The notes under the pieces are model-generated. The model was not told the DNA's origin and searched no databases. It saw nothing but the letters and a program-made list of their open reading frames with translations. From positions 1,984,001-2,048,000 of the forward strand of contig NZ_JBFDTP010000002.1 in the NCBI RefSeq assembly GCF_040719375.1: a stretch of DNA of 64,000 bases. The letters are read 5' to 3'. Every line of letters begins with the position of its first letter. Position 1 is the stretch's first letter. This DNA comes from Clostridium sp. AN503 (GTDB lineage Bacteria; Bacillota; Clostridia; Lachnospirales; Lachnospiraceae). Positions 44,200 through 53,292 of the stretch are shown in pieces. The position numbers were made by a program, and so were the translations under genes.

Positions 44200-44228
44200 A
44201 TTATAGTCTCATTGCAGCCTGTTGTCAA
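44200..44228 (-). promoter_or_regulatory. Consensus sigma-A promoter of cysK
   Basis: Perfect TTGACA (44223-44228), 17-bp spacer and perfect TATAAT (44200-44205) on the minus strand. This is one of the strongest promoters in the window. Confidence 0.88.
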
Positions 44229-44245
44229 CCTGTTTATCGATTTAT

Positions 44246-45280
44246 TTACAGATTTTTGGCCTCTCGGATCTCAAGATATTCCCCCAGCATGGCAAACTCA
44301 TCCTCGTAGATGCAGTTTTGCATTGTGCGCTGCTGCACCTGCTCCATACATTCCTGGCAGTCCATCCAACACACGCATTCCACCTCCTCGTCCTGGAGAG
44401 TGAGCACCGCTTCGTCCACAGGCTCCCGGTACACGTACACGGCGCTGATCTCATAGTCACGGAATACCCTGCCGTAAAACACATCTTCGCAATAGCCCTT
44501 GTGGTATCCCACAAAATGCATCTGCTCCGGGTCCGCACAGATCCCCAGCTCCTCACGGAGCTCCCGCACTGCCGTGTCCAGGAAATCATCTCCCGCCGCC
44601 ACATGGCCCGCCGCTGAGATATCATAACAGCCCGGATAGGAATCCTTTTTTGCGCTTCGTTTCTGGAGCAGCACGTCATATCCGCTCCTGTCATTTTCCC
44701 GGACGATCCATATATGGGCTGTACCATGAGGGCTTCCATCCCGGTGCGCCACGCCGCGCTCCCGCACTACTCCGGTCTTTTCCCCGCTCTCCGTCAGCAC
44801 ATCGAACAGTTCCATGGGGGTTCCGTTAAGAGCTGCCGAAACCAGTCTGTTGTTCCCGTCATAGACAAGCTTCAGTGAAAAGAAATCCTCCGTCTCCTCC
44901 AGCAGCCGGAAAAAGATCTTGTCTCCCTCCCAGATATTCAGCTTCAATACCTGTTCCTTGTCTACCCACTCCAGCTCGCCCTCGTTGCAGGCGACCGGTT
45001 CCCCTGTAAAGCCGTCCGCCGTGAACAGCGACATATATTCTGTCACGCCGGTTCCGGATACAAAGGTGACCACCGCCCGGTAACGGTAGGAGGTCAGCGT
45101 ATATCCGGTCTCCTCCCACACCTCCCGCAAAAGACATTCTTCCGGGCTTTCATCCTGCTCAAAATGGCCGCCCACGCCAATCCATTTGTCTTTATTCACA
45201 TCATTCTTTTTCACAGTCCTGTGAAGCATTAAATATTTTCCGTTCTGCTCAATATAGCAAAGGGTGCTTAAACCTGTCAT
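44246..45280 (-). CDS. Fused double-Nudix hydrolase
   Basis: 344 residues with two Nudix folds in one chain. Domain 1 (residues 1-145) has the box GHFEQDESPEECLLREVWEETGY by its anchors G, E, REVWEE and G, and resembles MutT/8-oxo-dGTP type. Domain 2 (about 155-335) has GHVAAGDDFLDTAVRELREELGI by its anchors, where the first Glu of the box is Asp, and resembles the YfcD/isopentenyl-diphosphate-isomerase branch. Each box can hydrolyse nucleoside diphosphate-X type bonds, so the protein may clean nucleotides with two specificities. It follows the small gene at 45284 by 3 bp, with GAGGAAATAGACG before ATG. Confidence 0.88.
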   Translation of the reverse strand: MTGLSTLCYIEQNGKYLMLHRTVKKNDVNKDKWIGVGGHFEQDESPEECLLREVWEETGYTLTSYRYRAVVTFVSGTGVTEYMSLFTADGFTGEPVACNEGELEWVDKEQVLKLNIWEGDKIFFRLLEETEDFFSLKLVYDGNNRLVSAALNGTPMELFDVLTESGEKTGVVRERGVAHRDGSPHGTAHIWIVRENDRSGYDVLLQKRSAKKDSYPGCYDISAAGHVAAGDDFLDTAVRELREELGICADPEQMHFVGYHKGYCEDVFYGRVFRDYEISAVYVYREPVDEAVLTLQDEEVECVCWMDCQECMEQVQQRTMQNCIYEDEFAMLGEYLEIREAKNL

Positions 45281-45283
45281 CGT

Positions 45284-45601
45284 CTATTTCCTCGTATAAT
45301 AATGTTCTAACTGGCTGACCGCCTGCATGATCGTTTTGCAGGGAATCCCCTGTACCTTGATCCCGTTGTCTGCTATGCTGCCAATATTAAATATATAATC
45401 ATTCACCGGCACATAATCCATCTCCAGGAGAACATTGGCATCCAGGTCCTGGAGCAGGACGACCGTGACGCTTACGCTGTTGATCTCGTTCTGAACCTTT
45501 GCTAAATATTTCAGGCATTCCTTTTCATCCTGAAACGCGTTTGACAAATCCCTGATCTTTTCTGCTCTGTCCGATGCCGTACATTTGGTATAAGTCCACA
45601 T
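45284..45601 (-). CDS. Conserved small protein of unknown function
   Basis: 105 residues, soluble, mixed alpha/beta, starting MWTYTKCTASDRAEKIRDLSNAF. No domain is recognised. AGGAGGACAT lies before the start, which supports translation. It ends 3 bp before the double-Nudix gene, so the two are probably one transcript. The acidic beta-rich middle (VTVVLLQDLDANVLLEMDYVP) could pair with a partner; nothing more can be said. Confidence 0.72.
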   Translation of the reverse strand: MWTYTKCTASDRAEKIRDLSNAFQDEKECLKYLAKVQNEINSVSVTVVLLQDLDANVLLEMDYVPVNDYIFNIGSIADNGIKVQGIPCKTIMQAVSQLEHYYTRK

Positions 45602-45743
45602 ATGTCCTCCTGACTGGTTGTGACCGCTCGCAGCTCTGAGAGTGCTGAAGCGTTACGAGTATATTTAAAACAGGTGCTGTATGACTATTTATTTTATCAC
45701 ACTATGCACATTTTGACCAACAAAAATTACCATGAATAACCGC

Positions 45744-47453
45744 TTATACCGGCAGACTGTCCCGCACGCACAGCGCCCCATACCCTACAAACGGGTTCGG
45801 ATACACAGAAAACCCTGGAAGCTGCCTTGCCCCGCGGTGCAGATAGGCCTTGATCTTCTCCCCATAGAGAAACGGGTCCCTGCCGTCCACGATCCCCCAC
45901 TGCATCATCAGCGCCGCGCTCCCGGTCACCACCGGAGTGGCAAAGGAGGTGCCAGTGACCGACTTGTAGCCGCCGCCCACAGCAGGCGCCATGATCCCAA
46001 CGCCGGGAGCCGCAATATCCGGCTTTACCTGATTTGTTCTCCTGGTAAAGCCCCGGCCCGAAAAATCGGCATAGGAATTGTAAGTGCTGTTATAAGCGCC
46101 TACAGTAATGACTTTGGCCGCAGACGAGGGGATGGTGAGCGTAGTATCCGGCGTTGCAGTCAAAAACCTTGTGGATGCATTCAGCACTCCGGAGGATGGG
46201 AGCCACAGATCATAGCGACCTTCCACAACCTGCTGCGGCCTCAGCTTGAACGTCCAGATCCCGCTCTCTACATAAGCCCCTTCATCTGGCACAAAATCAA
46301 AATAGATCTCCTGCGCCTGGCTGTAGGGTCCCGGTTTTCCGTAATAGACCAGGATCTGAGTGTTTCGATAGCGGTAACGCAGCGGTCCCAGCCGTTCTGA
46401 CAGCGGCCCTAAAATCTCTCCGGACGGAGTCTGCAGACTGATACCAAACTGATCCGTGTATGCCTTCCACAGCTGAACGCTGACTCCCGGTTCGTAGGGG
46501 GCCACGGACAGTTCGATCTGCTCCTCCGGCCCGGAAGTGGTCAGCCTTCCCGACACGTGTCCTGCGGAGGCTCCCTCATTTCCACTTCCCACCATGATCG
46601 TAGTCCTTCCATAATTGCCGATATCATCCAGAAAGGTCTCCAGCAGGCTGGTCCCGTCATGAGAGCCATATGTATTCCCAAAGCTGATATTGACTGACAG
46701 CGGCCGCCCCAGCTCCACAGCCTTCCCCACCACAAAATCCACCGCCCTCATCAGTTCCGTGGTCCGTGGAAATCCTCCTGCCCGGGCCGTTCCAAGCTTC
46801 ACAACCAAAAGCTCGCTCTCATAGGCGATCCCCCGGTATGCGCCGGCATCCTCCCGTCCATTTCCGGCAGCGATTCCGGCAACGGCTGTCCCGTGGCCGC
46901 TTAGATCCACAGAGGGCACCAGTGTCCTGCCCTGCTGCCTGTTCCCGGTCTCCAGCGCACGGTTTATCTCTTCCGGTGTGAACACCCGGTCCAGAGTCTG
47001 GTCCCACAGCGCCGCAATCCGGGTCGTCCCCTCCTCTGTCCGGAAATCTTCATGAAAATAATCAATCCCCGAATCCAGCACGGCCACAAGCACCCCTCTT
47101 CCGGTCAGATCCTGCGGCGGTTCCTGCAGAATATTAATACAAGAGGCTGCTCTCGCCCGGTCAACGACGAAAAACAGCCTCTTTGGTTTCTCTATATATT
47201 CAATCTGCGGAAATGCACTGATTGTCTCGATCAGACGCTCTGGAACAGTCAGGATCGCATACTCGTTGCGCATCTCCTCCACCGCCGCGCCCAGGCTGCG
47301 TATCTCATCCAGGCTGCCCGAATATTTTACGATCAGCTCCCAGGTCTGCTCCTGCGGATCATAGCCGGTCTCCAGTTCCTGTGAACGGGCCCGCTCCTGC
47401 GGCGAGACATCCAGCGCAAGGTTTAAAAGGTTCTCCATTTTCTGGTTCGGCAT
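45744..47453 (-). CDS. Subtilisin-like S8 peptidase (CspB-like)
   Basis: 569 residues. The catalytic triad is visible as VLDSGID (Asp127), SGHGTAVAGIAAG (His187) and VTGTSFATPVVTG (Ser near residue 520). A 100-residue prodomain precedes it, and a jellyroll-like insert lies between residues about 320 and 450, as in clostridial CspA/B/C proteases of spore germination. No signal peptide is seen. ATG 47453 (MPNQKMENLLNLALDVS) is chosen since AGGG lies eight bases before it and the first residues match other CspB-like proteins. The upstream ATG 47486 has no binding site. It stands alone. Paralogues acting in vegetative cells are also known. Confidence 0.86.
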   Translation of the reverse strand: MPNQKMENLLNLALDVSPQERARSQELETGYDPQEQTWELIVKYSGSLDEIRSLGAAVEEMRNEYAILTVPERLIETISAFPQIEYIEKPKRLFFVVDRARAASCINILQEPPQDLTGRGVLVAVLDSGIDYFHEDFRTEEGTTRIAALWDQTLDRVFTPEEINRALETGNRQQGRTLVPSVDLSGHGTAVAGIAAGNGREDAGAYRGIAYESELLVVKLGTARAGGFPRTTELMRAVDFVVGKAVELGRPLSVNISFGNTYGSHDGTSLLETFLDDIGNYGRTTIMVGSGNEGASAGHVSGRLTTSGPEEQIELSVAPYEPGVSVQLWKAYTDQFGISLQTPSGEILGPLSERLGPLRYRYRNTQILVYYGKPGPYSQAQEIYFDFVPDEGAYVESGIWTFKLRPQQVVEGRYDLWLPSSGVLNASTRFLTATPDTTLTIPSSAAKVITVGAYNSTYNSYADFSGRGFTRRTNQVKPDIAAPGVGIMAPAVGGGYKSVTGTSFATPVVTGSAALMMQWGIVDGRDPFLYGEKIKAYLHRGARQLPGFSVYPNPFVGYGALCVRDSLPV

Positions 47454-47536
47454 ATGCTTTTCCCTGCCATTTACAAAGCTTTTCATTCTATTCTATGCCA
47501 TGTTTCCGGCAGTTATCCATACAGCCTTTTTACAGA

Positions 47537-49064
47537 TCAGCCCTCTATCTGATACAGCTTCCCATACTTGTCCTTCAGATAATCTATATAATATTTCGGG
47601 TCAAAATCCTCTCCCGTCATATCCTTTAAGATCTCACGGCTGGTCTTCAGCTTGCCGAAGCGGTGGACATGCTCCCGCAGATATTCCCGGATCACATCGA
47701 TCTTTCCATCTTCCAGCAGACGCTCAAAATCCAGCTCTTTTTTCATATGGACATACATCTGCGCACCAAAGGCGCTCCCCAGGGCATAGGATGGAAAATA
47801 GCCGAAGGACCCCTGAGCCCAGTGGATATCCTGCAGCACGCCCTCCGATGCATTCTTCGGACGCACGCCTAAATACTCCTCGTATTTATCTGCCCAGAGC
47901 TTGGGAAGCTCCTTCACATCCAGATCTTCTTCGATCAGCTGTTTTTCCAGCTCATACCGGACCAGTACATGAAGGCTGTAGGTCAGTTCATCCGCCTGGG
48001 TCCGTATCAGGCCCGGCTGGACTTTATTGATGGCCTTTACAAACATCTCACGGCCTATTCCTTTTAACTGCTCCGGGAACAGTTCCTTAAGCCTGGAGTA
48101 AAGCGGCACCCAGAAAGCTTCATTCCGCCCGATGATATTTTCAAAGAAACGGGACTGGGATTCATGCATGCCCATAGACGCCCCCTGTCCTACCAGGGTC
48201 TGCGTCAGCTCGTCCCCAACACCCAGCTCATAGATCCCATGCCCCGCCTCATGGATCACGGAAAAGAGGGAATTGTCCATCCGGTCTGTATAGTGGGTAG
48301 TGATACGCACATCATGGTTGTGGAGGTTGGTGGTAAACGGGTGTGCGCTGGTTGCAAACACGCCCTTCTTAAAATCAAAGCCCACATACTCTGCCAGGAA
48401 TACTCCCAGCTCCCGCTGTTTGTCCTCCGGATAATCACCTTTTAAGAAATCGTCCGCGATCCTGACATCGCTCTCCATCACCCTGTGGAGAAACGGTACC
48501 AGCTCCTCTTTCAGCTGACGGAAAAACTCATCCAGCTTTTCCATATTGAAACCCTTTTCGTAGCTGTCCAGCATGACATTGTAAAGCTTCTGTCCGTCCT
48601 TGGCACGATAAGAAGCAAACTTCTTTTGATAGTCGATGATCTTTTTAAGCGTCGGGGCAAATGCATCAAAATCCTGGTCCTCTTTGGCCTTTGCCCAGGT
48701 TCTGGCAGATTCGGACACCAGTTCCTTGAATGCCCTGTATTCCTCCGGAGGGATGCAGGATAGCTGCTCTGCTTCCTCCTTTGCCTCCCGGATGATCGCC
48801 CGCTCCACTAAGGAACTGTCCCCGTCTTCTCTTCCGAGCTCTTTCTCGCACTCTCTGATCAGCTCCATGACCCGCTTATCCGTTATCACATTCTGATACG
48901 CCGCAGAGAGCGTTCCCTCCACTCTCGCCGTGTAAGGTCCCGCCTGCTCCGGCGCCAGGGTTTCGTTATCCCACTCGAGAAGGACCAGAGCCGTTCTGAT
49001 AGGCCATTGCCTGCTCTAAGTATTCTGATAATTCTTTATATGCCTCGGTTTCTTTTATCGCCAT
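47537..49064 (-). pseudogene. M32 metallocarboxypeptidase gene with a single-base frameshift near its 5' end
   Basis: The large frame (47537-48922 and upstream) carries the M32 signature HEAGHGIYE with the downstream zinc Glu region and MGMHESQSRFFEN. These enzymes cut C-terminal residues from peptides. The first 24 codons are in another frame: ATG 49064, with GGGAG seven bases upstream, reads MAIKETEAYKELSEYLEQAMAYQ. Then one extra A in CAGAACG (48992-48998, minus strand) moves the frame. Skipping it gives MAYQTALVLLEWDNETLAPE, the expected M32 start. Either the gene is newly inactivated, the assembly has an error there, or expression begins at an internal start. Confidence 0.82.
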
Positions 49065-49164
49065 ATGATTGCTCCCTTCCGTCTTCCATGCCGCGTCCAT
49101 ACGGCATTCTGATTCCAGTATCCCCAGAAAAGCCTGGTCTTATGCCTGGCTGAAACTGCTCAGA

Positions 49165-50985
49165 TCACCCACGGTAACGGTTTAAGCATGCAAATATTTC
49201 CTGTCTGCGCGGTTTTGCCAGTCCGCATGGCACATAGGAGCCGCAAAATGGTTCCCAGCCCTTCTGATCCAGCGTGTTGGACAGCACGTCAACCACCTCT
49301 CTGACACTGCGGCGGCCATCGATCACATGCTCGACCGCATACCGCAGCAGATAGGCCAGCCCGCAGGTCTGCTCAGAATCTGCAAGCTGCTCCACATAAC
49401 GCAGGTCCACAGTCTCTTTATCCAAAGAAAATGAATCTTTGCCAAAGGTCTTTACCTTTTTCTGTTCATGTCTGTCACTGCCGCGCCTTTCACCGTCACC
49501 GCCGCGCCTGCCGCCATAACCTCTCGGTCCGCCGCCATATGCTCCACTGCGGTTCTCAGCTCCCTGTTCGCCGCGCTGCGTTGCACGCTCGCTGCCAAAA
49601 TTCCCACTGCGTCCTGCACTGCGCACCGCAAACGGACGCTTATATTCCGGAATGGCAAAGCCGGGCGCCATGGTTCTCGGCTCCTTATGCTGCCCGCAGA
49701 GCGCCTTTACATTTTCTGTGATATCCACTGGCCGGTAACAATCCATCTGCAGGATCCGGTCAGCAATATAGAAGAACGCTCCCGAACTTCCGGCCACCAG
49801 GACCGTTGACACACCGGCATTCTCATACAGCTCTTTGGCCCGTTCCAGAAATGGCGTGATCGGTTCCTTTTCCCGGCTTATGACCTGCTGCATAAAATCA
49901 TCACGCACCATGAAATTGGTAGCGGAGGTATCCTCATCGATCAAAAACAGGCCGGAACCCGCCTCGATGCTTTCCATCACTCCAGCCGCCTGGGAGGTGC
50001 TTCCGCTGGCATCCTGGGTTGAAAATGACCGGGTGTCCTTTTTATTGGGAAGGTCGTTGATAAAGAGAGAAATATCCATGCCGCGGATAAATCGTCCTTC
50101 CTCCGCCCGCAGCTTCACCGCCGAGTCATCCGTGATCACGAATTCCCGTCCATCCCCCGCAATGTGGTCATATACTCCCATCTGAAGTGCTGAGAGCAGA
50201 GTCGACTTGCCATGATACCCGCCTCCCACGATCAGCGTAATGCCCTGGGGAATCCCCATTCCTGTGATGCTTCCTCTATGGGGCAGTGTAAATGTCCTCT
50301 CCATGGAGGCCGGAGACGTAAATGGCACGCTGTCCTTCATCGGCAGATCCGACACTCCGCTCTTTCTCGGCAGGATGGAGCCGTTTGCCACAAAAGCCAC
50401 CAGCTTCTCTTCTTTCAAAAGCTTCCTGACCGCCTCCTGGTCCTCCGCCAGATGTACGGCAGACTCCACCCTGCGCTTGTCCGCATTCCGGTAAAAAAAG
50501 CTGTTCTCCATACATTTGGGCAGGAAATCAAACAATATTTTTTCCAGGCCTCCCGCATCGATGGTCCGTCCAAAAGCCGGAAATCCAACGTGGAACCGGG
50601 CAGATATCCCCCGCTCCGTGATCTGGCAGGCGCTGCGCTCCAGCACCTCCTGGCCGCACCGGGTGATGGAGATCAGCCCGCTCTTTCCAGATCCCTTCGC
50701 CTTGAAATTGTAGGCCTCGATCTGGGCGGCAAACTGCCTCGTCAGATAATCCTGAAGCGCAACCCGCCCACAATCCTTCCCGTAATAAACCGCCGGAAAT
50801 CCTGCATCCTTATGAGCGATCTCCACATGGATACTGGATGGGGAAGCAAACGGATCTCCCTGTACATGATCGATAACCAGCACAAAGCTGCCGAACTGAT
50901 AGGCTCCTGCCAGGGATTTATATGCCGGATAGCTTTTCCGGTCAATCGCGCGCAGCATCGTGCGCAGTTCATTTGATGATTTCAT
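49165..50985 (-). CDS. ABC-class P-loop ATPase (PF09818-like) with RG-rich insert
   Basis: 606 residues. Recognised by LIVGGGYHGKSTLLSALQMGVYDHI (Walker A at 254-262 by key residues GGGYHGKST), FINDLPNKKDTRSFSTQDASGSTSQAAG (family-specific signature), and SGLFLIDEDTSATNFM (Walker B). COG3044 members are described as predicted ATPases of the ABC class; their function is unknown. Residues 455-510 are a Gly/Arg-rich stretch (GYGGRRGGDGERRGSDR) not needed for the fold. There is no membrane segment. AGGAGT lies seven bases before the start. Neighbouring genes give no clear clue. Confidence 0.87.
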   Translation of the reverse strand: MKSSNELRTMLRAIDRKSYPAYKSLAGAYQFGSFVLVIDHVQGDPFASPSSIHVEIAHKDAGFPAVYYGKDCGRVALQDYLTRQFAAQIEAYNFKAKGSGKSGLISITRCGQEVLERSACQITERGISARFHVGFPAFGRTIDAGGLEKILFDFLPKCMENSFFYRNADKRRVESAVHLAEDQEAVRKLLKEEKLVAFVANGSILPRKSGVSDLPMKDSVPFTSPASMERTFTLPHRGSITGMGIPQGITLIVGGGYHGKSTLLSALQMGVYDHIAGDGREFVITDDSAVKLRAEEGRFIRGMDISLFINDLPNKKDTRSFSTQDASGSTSQAAGVMESIEAGSGLFLIDEDTSATNFMVRDDFMQQVISREKEPITPFLERAKELYENAGVSTVLVAGSSGAFFYIADRILQMDCYRPVDITENVKALCGQHKEPRTMAPGFAIPEYKRPFAVRSAGRSGNFGSERATQRGEQGAENRSGAYGGGPRGYGGRRGGDGERRGSDRHEQKKVKTFGKDSFSLDKETVDLRYVEQLADSEQTCGLAYLLRYAVEHVIDGRRSVREVVDVLSNTLDQKGWEPFCGSYVPCGLAKPRRQEIFACLNRYRG

Positions 50986-51056
50986 GAATCTTACTCCTAA
51001 CCTGTTTTTAATCTGTTAAAACCTTTGCTCTGATTGCGCCTGGATCTGTTCACGCC

Positions 51057-51578
51057 TCAGTCTGCTTCTACCTGGATCTGGCAAGCCTCCATGGCACGCA
51101 GAGCGGTCGCATGGCTCTCCGGGGTGACTCCGGCACAGCAGGAACCATCCACCGCAATCTCCATCTCCGGGCAAAACGCCTTTAAAAGCATCGCATTGGA
51201 AATCACACAGATATCCGTGCAGAGCCCTACAAGCTCCATCCGGTCAAAGTCTGACTTCACAGCATAGGTCCCCAGTTCTGCGCTTCCGAAAGTGGTCTTT
51301 AAGAAAAACTCGATCTTTTTTCCTGCTGCGGCAGCCAGGATCTCCTCCGGGATCTCCCATCCGGGTGTACCCTTGATACAATGCTTCACCGGCAGACGCT
51401 TTCCCTCCTGGGTGTCTAAATAGTCTTCAAAATGGGTATCCTGCGTAAAAATGATCTCGCCGTCAAATCCTTTTATCTTTGCAACCACTCCCGGTACGAT
51501 CGCCTCTGCTTCTTTTGTCCCCAATGCCCCGTCGATAAAATCCCGCTGCATATCTACAACGACCAGCGCTTTTTTCAT
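51057..51578 (-). CDS. Isochorismatase-family cysteine hydrolase (nicotinamidase-like)
   Basis: 173 residues. The Asp of VVDMQRDFIDG, the Lys of FFLKTTFGS and the Cys of LVGLCTDICVISNA make the Asp-Lys-Cys triad; HFEDYLDTQEGKRLPVKHC is near the metal-binding site of nicotinamidases. It probably hydrolyses an amide such as nicotinamide to nicotinic acid, as NAD salvage. Length fits PncA-like enzymes. AGGAGG precedes the start. Single gene between two gaps. Confidence 0.87.
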   Translation of the reverse strand: MKKALVVVDMQRDFIDGALGTKEAEAIVPGVVAKIKGFDGEIIFTQDTHFEDYLDTQEGKRLPVKHCIKGTPGWEIPEEILAAAAGKKIEFFLKTTFGSAELGTYAVKSDFDRMELVGLCTDICVISNAMLLKAFCPEMEIAVDGSCCAGVTPESHATALRAMEACQIQVEAD

Positions 51579-51678
51579 GTTTTCCTGCCTCCTGTTATTT
51601 TACCATATTGCATTCAGTATAACATATCATACTTTTATTTTACAGACCGATTTTAGTTGAGATTTATTTCTGGACAGC

Positions 51679-51708
51679 GAAATGACCGGTTGGGGAACCG
51701 GTCATTTC
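51679..51708. other. Perfect 13-bp hairpin in a 278-bp gene-free region
   Basis: A 13-bp perfect stem with a GGGG loop (51679-51708) lies in the gap 51579-51856, which holds no gene. It is followed by GGAGAAGG and a T run on the plus strand. A weaker A/T hairpin at 51796-51817 may end the DUF2164 transcript. No function could be fixed. Confidence 0.6.
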
Positions 51709-51856
51709 AGGAGAAGGTATTTCGTTTTTTGGGTGTTGCAAAAACTATATAATGTATTGGGGGGTTTACGTCTATTATAATAGCATGTCCCCGCCAAAAA
51801 GTGTGCACAAACTTTTTTTAATCTGAAATATTATTTTATGCATTTTGATAAAAGCC

Positions 51857-52120
51857 TTACCTGCCAAACGCCTTATAGAGCAGATAATAATCCGACTCCA
51901 TATTCTCCTGCTGGCGCAGATACCACTGTTTTATATCGTCCAGTGCCTTATCATAGATAATTGGAGCAAGGGTTTCTGCAAACAGCTCCAGCAGCTGTTC
52001 CTGCTCGATAATACCAATCTCTGTCCCCCTGACATCCAGATAAAATGCCGCGATCTCTTCCCTGATCCGTTTTTTCTGTACTTCTGTCAGTGGTACTGCC
52101 GACACGCTCTTCCGCCTCAT
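51857..52120 (-). CDS. DUF2164-family small protein
   Basis: 87 residues. The sequence LTEVQKKRIREEIAAFYLDV...ELFAETLAPIIYDKALDDIKQWY matches the DUF2164 pattern (helical, small, soluble). Known members have no assigned function. AGGAGG is upstream with six bases to ATG. It follows the Rpn-like gene by 51 bp and may share its transcript. Confidence 0.83.
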   Translation of the reverse strand: MRRKSVSAVPLTEVQKKRIREEIAAFYLDVRGTEIGIIEQEQLLELFAETLAPIIYDKALDDIKQWYLRQQENMESDYYLLYKAFGR

Positions 52121-52170
52121 TGATTCCTCCTGTTTAGCATTCTATTTTAAAAAAAACGTAAGACCTGATA

Positions 52171-53151
52171 TCATTGCATTTTGTCCATAAATTCCTGTAG
52201 CGTCTCTGCTTTTGCCGCCAGTTTATGCCATCTTTTCAGAACGTCCAGATCGCGCTGCGACATGACCTGCTCCCTTAAGTGTTCCGGGATCTCACCAAGA
52301 TCTTCTAAAAGCTCCAATACATCTTCAGCTTTTCCCTCTATTTTTCCGTCCATGATCATTTCCTGCAATGCCTCACACATATTGATCTCCTCCTCGTCTT
52401 CTTTTTCCTGCTTCAGATACTGCCCCAGTTCCCGTGCGCCGCCCAGGACTGAGATGGCTCTGACCGTTTCAGATGTCAGCGTCTGAAAGATATCTTCATT
52501 CTCCATGACAAACCGGCTGAGCGCCGCCTTATCCTTCTGGTATCTTAAAAAGCCAAACAGCGCCTTAAGTTCTCCTCTGTAAGCCTCCAGATTTTCCATG
52601 GAACAGACCTCCAGCAGATTCATCCGGTAATCATTGATTATGTCTTTATATTGGGACAAAACCGGCGGAATGTCAAGCATTTCAGAAAGGCTTTTAGCTC
52701 CGTCCCAGGGTTCTTTTCCCCAGTAGACAGTCAGTGTGATCACCGGTATCAGCCGATCAGTCTTTGTCAGGCCGCTTAAGTATTCCGCTCCCCGCAGATC
52801 CTTCTTCTCCCGATGTTCCCGCTCCAGCCTGATACGCTGGCTTTCGTACTTGAGCACGTCGTATAGCATCTGGCGCAGCGGCATCGCGTAATGTACTTCC
52901 TCCTGGTTCTCGATCCCCAGGATCAGAAACATGACCTGGCTGTCATAAATGCGCAGCACATCCCGGTATTTTTCCAGGATTTCCAAATCCGGGGTGCGTT
53001 CCCCTTCCACCATCAGTTCCTCCGGATCCAGCTCTTTTAACTTTTCCGGCTGAATGACCTGTCTGCCGCCGAACAACTGATTGTTGCAGATCTGTGCGAA
53101 CCGCTGACTGTCCGACAGATAACTCTTTGAAACTGCATTCTTAGTTCCCAT
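52171..53151 (-). CDS. Rpn-family (PD-(D/E)XK) recombination-promoting nuclease-like protein
   Basis: 326 residues. An N-terminal PD-(D/E)XK-like core reads EGERTPDLEILEKY, VMFLILGIENQEEVHYAMPLRQMLYDVLKYE, then PVITLTVYWGKEPWDG, the pattern of Rpn/PDDEXK_2 proteins. The C-terminal part is an acidic helical tail (EDEEEINMCEALQEM). These act on DNA and are often called putative transposases. ATG 53151 (MGTKNAVSKSY) is chosen over 53232 because AGGAGGG is seven bases before. No mobile element ends were seen around it. Many Lachnospiraceae carry several copies. Confidence 0.82.
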   Translation of the reverse strand: MGTKNAVSKSYLSDSQRFAQICNNQLFGGRQVIQPEKLKELDPEELMVEGERTPDLEILEKYRDVLRIYDSQVMFLILGIENQEEVHYAMPLRQMLYDVLKYESQRIRLEREHREKKDLRGAEYLSGLTKTDRLIPVITLTVYWGKEPWDGAKSLSEMLDIPPVLSQYKDIINDYRMNLLEVCSMENLEAYRGELKALFGFLRYQKDKAALSRFVMENEDIFQTLTSETVRAISVLGGARELGQYLKQEKEDEEEINMCEALQEMIMDGKIEGKAEDVLELLEDLGEIPEHLREQVMSQRDLDVLKRWHKLAAKAETLQEFMDKMQ

Positions 53152-53292
53152 GCTGTTCCCTCCTGTGTATATAATAAATGTTTGGAATCTGCCGGTGAAA
53201 CCCGGACACGAAACCAGATTACGGATAAGCAAGGAAAGCTTATCGGATGTCTGATATTATATCACAGATAGAACAGTCAAACAAGGCTCAGG

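Noticed and set aside
52171..53151. Transposon carrying the Rpn-like gene
   Set aside because: No terminal inverted repeats or target duplications were seen around the gene. Rpn genes are common chromosomal genes in this group.
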